From: Chlorella sp. KRBP
Lineage: Eukaryota; Chlorophyta; Trebouxiophyceae; Chlorellales; Chlorellaceae
NCBI GenBank assembly: GCA_004335735.1
Contig: QAXK01000042.1
Span: forward strand, 1-64,000
DNA length: 64,000 bases
Direction of reading: 5' to 3'
Shown: in pieces, positions 57,401-64,000 of the stretch
How positions within the stretch are numbered: position 1 is the stretch's first letter
How the letters are laid out: each line of letters starts with the position of its first letter
Position numbers and translations under genes: made by a program
The notes under the pieces: generated by a model
The model's database searches: none
Told to the model about the DNA's origin: nothing
The model's input: only the letters and a program-made list of their open reading frames with translations

Positions 57401-60048
57401 GCGGGCAGGGCGGGGCGGGCGCATCTCTGTCGCGCACGTCGTCCTTCCCTCCCCCGGGGATGGCGGCGGGGCTGCAGCGCGTGCAGAACAACTTTGACAA
57501 CTTTTTGTCCGTGCCCAGGGAGGTGACGGAGGAGGCCAAGCAGCTGCACGCGGCATACTGCGCCGGCGCCCAGGCCAAGCCGCCGAGCAGCGCCGCGGAT
57601 TGCAAGGCAGCAACCGGGTCCACCACCAACCCTGGCTCCTCTTCCACGACCACGTCTTCATCTGCCAGCAGCGGCAGCAGCAGCAACAACAGCGGGGGGA
57701 CCTCAAGTGCGGCGCAAGCTGCGTCCGGTGGCTCCTCGTCGTCTAGTGGCCCTGGCCAGCAGCAGCAGCCGGCGCCGGCCCAGCAGCAGCAGCAGCAAGG
57801 TGCTGCATCGTCGAGCAGTGGTGACAACAAGCAGCAGCAAGGTGGCAGCACCACGGCGTCAGCCGGCGCTTCGTCGTCCGCAACCGCAGCAGCAGCAGGA
57901 GCATCGCAGCAGGACAAGCAGGATGGCGGCAACAGCGGCGCCAAGCAGGGGCTCTTGCACGTGGGCACTGGCCCTGGTTTCATCAGCCTTCCCCCCGCCC
58001 TCGCACCCGCCTCCGCTTCCGACGCCACCCCCGCCACAGCCACCACCTCGTCCGCCCCCGTGCCCACCACCAGCACCACTAGCAGCAAGGGCAAGGACGC
58101 AGCCAGCAAGGCGCAGCAGGCAGCACTGGACGCGGCAGCGGCCGCCAAGGCCGCAGCAAAGGAAGCAGCCACAGCCTCAGCCAGCAAGCAGCACGGCCGC
58201 CACATGACCAACTGGGAGGCCACCTTTGCGCTGGCGGGCCACGTCAGTGCGGCACCACCCGCGCCTGCAGTGCCTGCCGCTGGTGCTGCGGCCAAGGCAG
58301 GGAGCAAGCAGGCTGATGCCAAGAGCGTGTCGAGTGCCGGCGCGTGCAAGGCGCAGGGGGCGGGGACGCAGCAGGCGCAGCAGGGCAGCGGAGGGAGCGG
58401 GACCAGCAGCACTAGCACCACCACAGGTGGGCAGTCCTCGTCATCTGCGTCATCGTCCACCACGCCGCCTGCAGCGCCTGCCGCCGCTGCCAGCAGCTCT
58501 GCGGGCACGCAGGCAGGTGCGCCAGGGACCACATCCTCCCAGCCTGCGTCCAGCAGCGCAAGCAGCGGCAGCGGCACACAGGCAGGGACGTCCTCGCAGC
58601 AGCAGCAGTCCGGTGGCAGTGGCGGTGCTTCCGGGGCCCAGCAGCAGCAGCAGGGTGCAGGTGCATCTAGCAGCGCGGTTGCGTCCTCATCCCTTCCCAA
58701 CCCACTCAGTATGGCGGTAAACGCGTTCACCACCAAGGCTGCGGACGCGCCACAAGCGGCTGCGGGCGCCAGCAGCGGGCAGGGCAGCGCCACGTCCAGC
58801 ACCGGCAGCCAGCAGGGCACCACCTCCTCCTCCGCGTCCTCATCATCGTCTTCATCCACCAGCAGTTCCCAGCAGCAGCAGCAGCAAGCGGGCGCCAGCA
58901 GCACCTCGGGCGGCCAGCAGTCTGGAAGCAGCAGCAGTGGCAGCGGTGCGTCCGGCAGCAGCACATCCAGCGGCTCACAAGGTAGCGCTTCCACCAGCAC
59001 CACCAGTAGTGGAGGAGGAGGTGGTGGTGGTGGGTGGCCTTGGGGCGGCGGTGGCGGCAGCAGCAGCAGCACCGCAACGCACCCCGTGGCGCCCTCCCTG
59101 CCCCGCAAGCCGCCGCCGCCCACCATCCGCAACCCAGAGGTGTTCCTGTCGGATGACTTGAGTGCGGCGCTGCTGACGCTGGTGGCGGCTCACCCGGACG
59201 TCACGCTGCTCATTGTGAGTCACGTGCGCACGCTGCTCTGTTGCGCTGTTGTGTTGATGCCAGCTGGATTCCAGTTGCGCCTGCTGGATGCCCCGAGCAC
59301 AAGAGCGCCCATGCGCAGAGCAAGCAGCTGCCCGTGTGCACACCTTGTGCCCCACAAGTTGCTGCACCGCATGGCACGTGCCCTCGCAGAGGCAGCTGCT
59401 GACCACTCGGCAGGGCGTGGAGCTGTACCTGCGCACACCCGCGCTCTTCAACATCGCCCACGGTGAGACGACATGGTGGCCTGCGGCTTGCTCGCTCAGC
59501 TTCTCCGCTGATCAAACAAGGCGCCCTGCACTCCCTGCAGAGTCAGCAGCTGACGTTGTGTGTCAGGAGTGTGGTTGTCTGATACGCACGTGTTTGCGTG
59601 CGTTGTGCTGCTGTGGTGTGCCAGGTGAGCGTGTGACGTTTGCCGAGGTGGCCGAGGTGGCGCGACTGCTCAAGCAGACGGCCATTGGGTACCTCAAGCA
59701 CGACGGGACCATCCTGCTGGTGCCAGGTGAGGCAAGCTCTTTTTCTTGAGGGCCAACCCATGGCTTGCTGGCACTGGGCCACCTGCTTGCCATTTGTTGC
59801 GTGGCGGCCAAGGAAAGCGGTTCTGTGTCCCAAGGCAGTGTCTGCAGGCACTGGACAGCATTGCTTGGGCAGGCCTGCGTGCACGATGCTGTTGTCGTGA
59901 CATGAAGCTGCCGCTGCTGTCCTGGATGCGTGTGTGCATGTTGCCGTGTGCAGAGCCGGAGCACGTCTTCACCTACCACGAGGGCGACCAGATTGTGGTG
60001 TTTTCGGACGACTTCAAGATCAAGCGCAGCGGAGGATGGGGCCGCTGA
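51407..60048 (+). CDS. CASTOR/POLLUX-like ion channel with large low-complexity insertion
   Basis: Predicted organelle- or nuclear-envelope cation channel of the CASTOR/POLLUX/DMI1 group. Exons: 51407-52256, 52441-52589, 52727-52816, 53013-53089, 53220-53298, 53427-53554, 53788-53874, 54009-54096, 54293-54350, 54515-54655, 54929-55143, 55265-55415, 55581-55761, 55983-56085, 56230-56295, 56424-56516, 56721-56825, 56957-57031, 57226-59214, 59390-59462, 59625-59726, 59954-60048 (1664 residues, all in phase). Membrane segments: SHIFLAIVAVAWYGVGAALM, IPMVLAAAVPLVLTLG and VNLSFFIGMFLVAVLFGLVS. The RCK-like part starts with GHILILNHNQHVVPLLRQL and continues ATTRDLAMVAAGRADTVIVL; a second starts at YQVAPRKVIVAGWDCKELPD. 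Exon 19 inserts about 600 residues of Ser/Gln/Ala/Gly before IRNPEVFLSDDLSAALLTLV. The N-terminus may be a transit peptide if the 51407 start is right; 51563 is an alternative. The usual filter motif is not evident. Confidence 0.85.
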
Positions 60049-61709
60049 GCGGGTACGCTTGAAGCTGGATGGCATCGGAGGGTGGGGCTGCTGAGCCGGT
60101 GCCCTGCCGCTTGTGTGTGTTGCACAATCCTGATGGAAACTCTGCATTCCTTTTGCCGTGTTTTAGCAGCCGCCGGACCCATTTGGTGTGCGCGAAACGT
60201 CGGGCGAGGTCTTGAAGCACTCAGTGCATCGTGGACTCGTGTTGTCGTGGTTTGTGCGTCAGGATGGAAAACCTTGCAGCTGCATGTGTGCTCTTTTGCT
60301 TTGGGTCTGGCGGGCTGGCGGGCTGGCTTGCGCGTGCGGCAGGTGGAGTGCTTGCAGCGGTGGCGGCGTGCTTGCTCGCTTGCAGCGCAGCAGCGTGTGG
60401 ATGGAGGTGCAGCCTGCGCTTGCGTGTGTGCTCTATTGTGGCACTTGCAGACTGTCCCACATCTCAAAAAGCAAAAAAATGGTGATTCATGATGTGCGCC
60501 CTTTGATGTTCGTACTGGTACGGAGAGAGGCTCCGCCCTCGTGTCTCGCAGTCAGTCGTGTTTGTGGTCACTGTGTTTGTCTGTGGCGCTGAGCAGTGCT
60601 TGCGTGACGTTCCGGACTCAATTGCTTGGAAGACGGAGATGTGCCAGGCGTGTTGCGGATGCTGCGAATGGCATTGCTTTGACGCTCATCGCCCTTCTTG
60701 CCCAACTGCACTTGAGGACTCGCCGCACGCACTGTTCCCAGCAGCTTTGTTTGTTGTGGTTGCATGCACGTGTGAGGAGGTGCTTGTTTGATTGTTTGGT
60801 AGGAGCGCAGAGAGCGCGACAACAACAAGGAGAGTGAGAGAGTCGAGTGCGTGCATTTGCTATTGGCCGCCTCTGCAGCTGGGTTTGAGCAGCGCAACCC
60901 GCCGCTGTGGCCCACAAGTTCTGACCAGTGCACCTCAGGAATGAGGGAGGAGACGAGTGGTGGGTGGGGATAGCACTGGCCGGTGCAGCGCACAACGCGG
61001 TGCTGCATGGCAGTCACGAGTGGGTGGTGATGCTGTGTGCGGCGTGAGGCCGCAACCCACGGCCACCACGCTTTTGTCGGATTGCTGTTTGAGGCGGTGG
61101 CGCCTTGGGAAGGACCCTGCTTGGCTTGCCTCGTTGCGCTGCTGTCCTTGCCCTTCGTGTGCGAGTCTCTGATTGCTGCAACAGGTCTTGAGGAGGCAAA
61201 TGAGGCAACTGCAACTACACCTTGAGAAGGCACACGCAGACGACTTGCAACGCGTGATTCAGTCAGCACGCCAAACGCCAGCATAAGCAAGAGCAGACCG
61301 TGGAGGCAAGAGACCAAGCCAGAGCAACAAACAGCGGTGTTAGCAGTCAAACAGTTCCCTTTGCAGAACTGAAGGCATTAAGAGCGCGAACACGATGATG
61401 TGGACTCCAACTGCAGAGGCAAGGCTGACGTCATTGATCGCGCCCAACATTCCAGAAGTGAAAGAAGAGTACCATGCCGTGTGCTTGACGGATGGTGGTG
61501 CAGAGTGCATACAGCATGAATACTTTCGCAGGCACACGCGCACCAGGGGCGAGGCGCCTTTGCTTCGCCCCAAACATCACAAACCAAAGCCTGCCACAAA
61601 CGACATGTCAGTCCATGAGTCGCGCAGCAGTCCAAAGTGCTTGATCACGCAACCTGCCCGCATGGTGGACACCCAGCCAGTAGTCCACATGCCACCGCCA
61701 TGGTCAGGC
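60049..61709. other. 1.66-kb gene-poor interval
   Basis: Convergent space between the channel and the EF-hand gene, with the lowest coding density in the window. It probably contains long 3' UTRs. A minus-strand open frame at 60568-61350 has a hydrophobic start but no motif or splice support and is not called. Confidence 0.45.
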
Positions 61710-63493
61710 TCACATGTCAATGGAGGAGCGCGATGCGTCAAAGATCTGTGAGCACACCGCCACGAGGGCCACCGCCATGCAGCCGCGCGTCATGAGGTCG
61801 AAGAAGACGAAGTTGCGGTTGACGCCCTGCTGCTGCATGCGCACTTGCTGCGCCTGCAGGATCACGGGGTCAGGTGAGCTGCCCAGCATGGCAGCTGCAG
61901 GGTCCGCCGCCGTAGCCTTCCACCAGTGAGCGTACAGGCTGGCACTGCTGCGGCCCTGCACACAGGGAGGGTGTGAGGAGGAGGGTGTGACGAGCGCAGA
62001 CACCAGTGATGGACGAGCAACGCGCACACGGTGGCGGTCTGCTCCCCTTTCAGTAGCCAAGCGCCTGCCCGGCCTCACCGTGTGGGCGCTTGGCATGAAG
62101 GCGGCAAGGCGCCTGAACTCCTCGTACGAGATGGTGCAGTCGTGGTCAGTGTCTACCAGCGCCATCTGAACGCAAGGTGGGCACAAAACGTGCAGCCAGT
62201 GTTGACGGAAGCTAACGTCGAGCAACGCCAAGCAATTAAGTGACCATTGGTGCCGTGCAATGCTGCCAAGGGGTGCAATGATGGAGCCCATGCACAATGC
62301 ACTCTGCCCCAGGAGCAGCCCCCAACGTGAGCAGCGCACCATGCGCCGTACGTCCGCCTCTCCGGCGGGGATGCCAGCGTTGTGCAGCGCCTCCTGCAGC
62401 TCACCCAGGGTGATCTCCCCGTTGCCGTCAATGTCAAACACCCTGCGGCAACGCGCGTACGCACACAGCAAACACCAACATTGCCGCCTGCAGGTGATGA
62501 ACTCTAGGCGCATGTGGTGCCCCACTCCAAACTTGACGCTGGCGCCACATGTCCATGCGGGAAGAAGCACGCCAGCCGTAGCCATGCAGTGACAACGGCG
62601 CCATCCCTCCTCACTTGAAGGCCCGCTCAATCTCCACGTCCCGCTTGTGCACGTAGTGCTTGAACTCTTCCCAGTCAATCTTCTGGTCGTGGTTGGAGTC
62701 GTACTCGCGCATCATGCCCACAAGGTACCTGAAGAACAAGTGCACCAGCAGCAGCAGCACTCAGGCCGCACGTCCTTGCACGTCCTGGCAGAGCGATGTG
62801 GTGAGGCGCGCCCTGCCAGCGCTGGTGCAGCCAGTGCGCTGGTCTCCACGCACTCTGGTGTGCACGGCAGTCCCAGCTTCTCAAGCGCTGCCCTGAGCTC
62901 CACCCAGTCAATCAGGTCGTCGCCGTTCTGGTCAAACTCCTGCGCAGCCCAAGGACAGGTGTCCAGCGCCACACTGGTGCACGTGTGTCCCGGCCATCAC
63001 CGTGCGTCTACACGCTGTTGGTCGCTCCGCGCTGCGCTCACAAAACTGGCCGGCACCCACTCACCGCGAAGGCTTCCCACAGCTCCGTGTCGCCCGCCTC
63101 CAGCTTGCCGGGAGGTGGACGCACATGCGGTGGCAAGGTGGTCGCTGCCACCTGCGCCTGCTGCTTCCCGCCCTTCTTCTTGTCCGCCTTGCCCTGCTGC
63201 TTGCCCTGCTGCTTGCCCTGCTGCTGCTGCTTGCCTCCCTTTGCGCTGGATGGATTTGCAGAGCACTCCGCAGGTGGAGGTGGCGCTGGGGCGCTGGTGG
63301 TGGGCGCGGCCTCAGCAGGCGGTGTGGTGCCCCGCAGCTTCTGGCGCAACCCGTGCATGAACGGGAGGCGGAGGAGCTGATCCTGGAGCCAGACCTGTGC
63401 GCCGCTGGGTGCCTCTGAGGCCGCCAGCGTCGTGGACGCGGTGGGACGAGCGCACAGCGGCCCGTGCATTCGCGCCAGGGGCAGGAAGGCCAT
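61710..63493 (-). CDS. four-EF-hand protein resembling the SCaMC calcium-sensor domain, carrier domain absent
   Basis: Predicted Ca2+-binding protein. Exons: 63065-63493, 62866-62939, 62615-62728, 62340-62442, 62079-62165, 61710-61955 (350 residues). The N-terminal about 140 residues are Ala/Pro/Lys/Gln-rich (KQQQQGKQQGKQQGKADKKK) and start with a possible targeting sequence (MAFLPLARMHGPLCARPTAS). Four canonical loops follow: DQNGDDLIDWVE, DSNHDQKIDWEE, DIDGNGEITLGE and DTDHDCTISYEE, all with Asp at 1 and Glu at 12. Spacing and the linker KHYVHKRDVEIERAFKVFD resemble the regulatory half of mitochondrial ATP-Mg/Pi carriers, including an aromatic LYAHWWKATA after the last loop. No mitochondrial carrier repeat follows. 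Instead a short C-terminus holds one possible membrane helix (LMTRGCMAVALVAVCSQIF). Start at 63493 is a choice among in-frame ATGs. Confidence 0.82.
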
Positions 63494-64000
63494 CACCTGC
63501 TGCTGGTGCTGCTGCTGCGTCCGCCGTGGTGGTAGCGCAAAGTCATGGAGGCTCAAGTGCGGCGCTGTGGCGCTGCCGCGCTGCCTGCGTCCTCGCCCTG
63601 TGGGGTGCCCGCCCTCTGCCGAGCAGGACGCCTCTGCGGTCGCGGCAGCATCGCATCGGAGAGGAGCGTCAATCGCACGCGAAGGCGCCACGAGAGTGGG
63701 CGATGGAGCGCGGCACGAGTGGACTCCCACCAGCGCGCACCTGCCAGGATGGGCGTCCCACAGGACACTGCAAAGCGGCTCATTGCTCTGTAGCTGTCTG
63801 GTGCAGCCAGTGCTGGCCGGTATCCTTGAGCTGGAGGACTGTGCACCGGCGCCGTGCATGGCCGCACGCTGGAGCGCGCGCCTCAAACGTGCGAACGAGG
63901 AGCGAAACGATCCATCTGTCACGTTGCACCACCAAGAGCAGCAGCAGCACCTCATCAGCAACACCCATCACGACCAGAGGCACCCACGGCAAGGCCACGC
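63494..64000. other. right-edge sequence upstream of the EF-hand gene
   Basis: No gene is supported. The open frame of the EF-hand first exon extends to 63964, so a longer N-terminus is possible. Confidence 0.4.

Noticed and set aside
57126..59132. 668-residue minus-strand frame antisense to the channel insertion
   Set aside because: Mirror of Ser/Gln/Ala codon runs on the plus strand, which is in phase with flanking channel exons.
60568..61350. 260-residue minus-strand open frame with hydrophobic N-terminus
   Set aside because: No conserved motif, no splice partners, irregular composition; likely chance or UTR.

Overview
This window looks like nuclear DNA from a green alga. It is very GC-rich and densely genic. 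Coding regions are split by short introns, mostly about 60-250 bp, with GTGCGT/GTGAGT-type donors and TGCAG acceptors. Low-complexity runs rich in Ser, Gln, Ala, Gly and Pro are common. Two gene types point to chlorophytes: a nuclear, intron-bearing sulfate permease of chloroplast CysT type, and an FEA1/H43-like iron-assimilation protein. Both are known from Chlamydomonas and relatives. The species cannot be fixed from the sequence alone. No rRNA, tRNA, CRISPR or prokaryote-style operon was recognised.

Seventeen protein-coding loci are supported. Most exon models below were built by hand from GT-AG boundaries that keep reading frame and join conserved motifs. Left to right (strand): RING E3 ligase resembling TOPORS, 3' end off the window (-); VAP/VAMP-associated protein (-); uncharacterised Ser/Pro-rich protein (-); RWD + DUF1115 protein, RWDD2-like (+); WBP11 splicing factor (-); chloroplast sulfate permease SULP/CysT (+); FIP37/WTAP m6A-writer subunit (-); G-patch protein (+); Yippee-domain protein (+); DDRGK1/UFBP1 (+); BUBR1/MAD3 checkpoint protein (-); SLX1 nuclease with a giant tail (+); FEA1-like protein (-); DOMON-cytochrome b561 protein (+); RAD16-type SNF2/RING repair ATPase (-); CASTOR/POLLUX-like channel (+); four-EF-hand protein (-).

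Many genes are arranged head to head with short shared upstream regions: WBP11/SULP, FIP37/G-patch, BUBR1/SLX1, FEA1-like/b561 and RAD16/channel. The FEA1-like/b561 pair is functionally suggestive, because one is a candidate periplasmic iron-binding protein and the other a candidate transmembrane ferric reductase, separated by about 220 bp. Other loci serve RNA processing (WBP11, FIP37, G-patch), DNA repair (SLX1, RAD16), mitosis (BUBR1), ER homeostasis (DDRGK1, VAP) and ion transport (SULP, CASTOR/POLLUX).

The main oddities are: a SLX1 of about 1480 residues; a channel with about 600 residues of low-complexity sequence and no recognisable CASTOR-type filter; a SCaMC-like calcium-sensor domain without its carrier domain; a one-base frame break in the RWDD2-like gene; and short repeat families in introns, one copy ending exactly at a splice donor.
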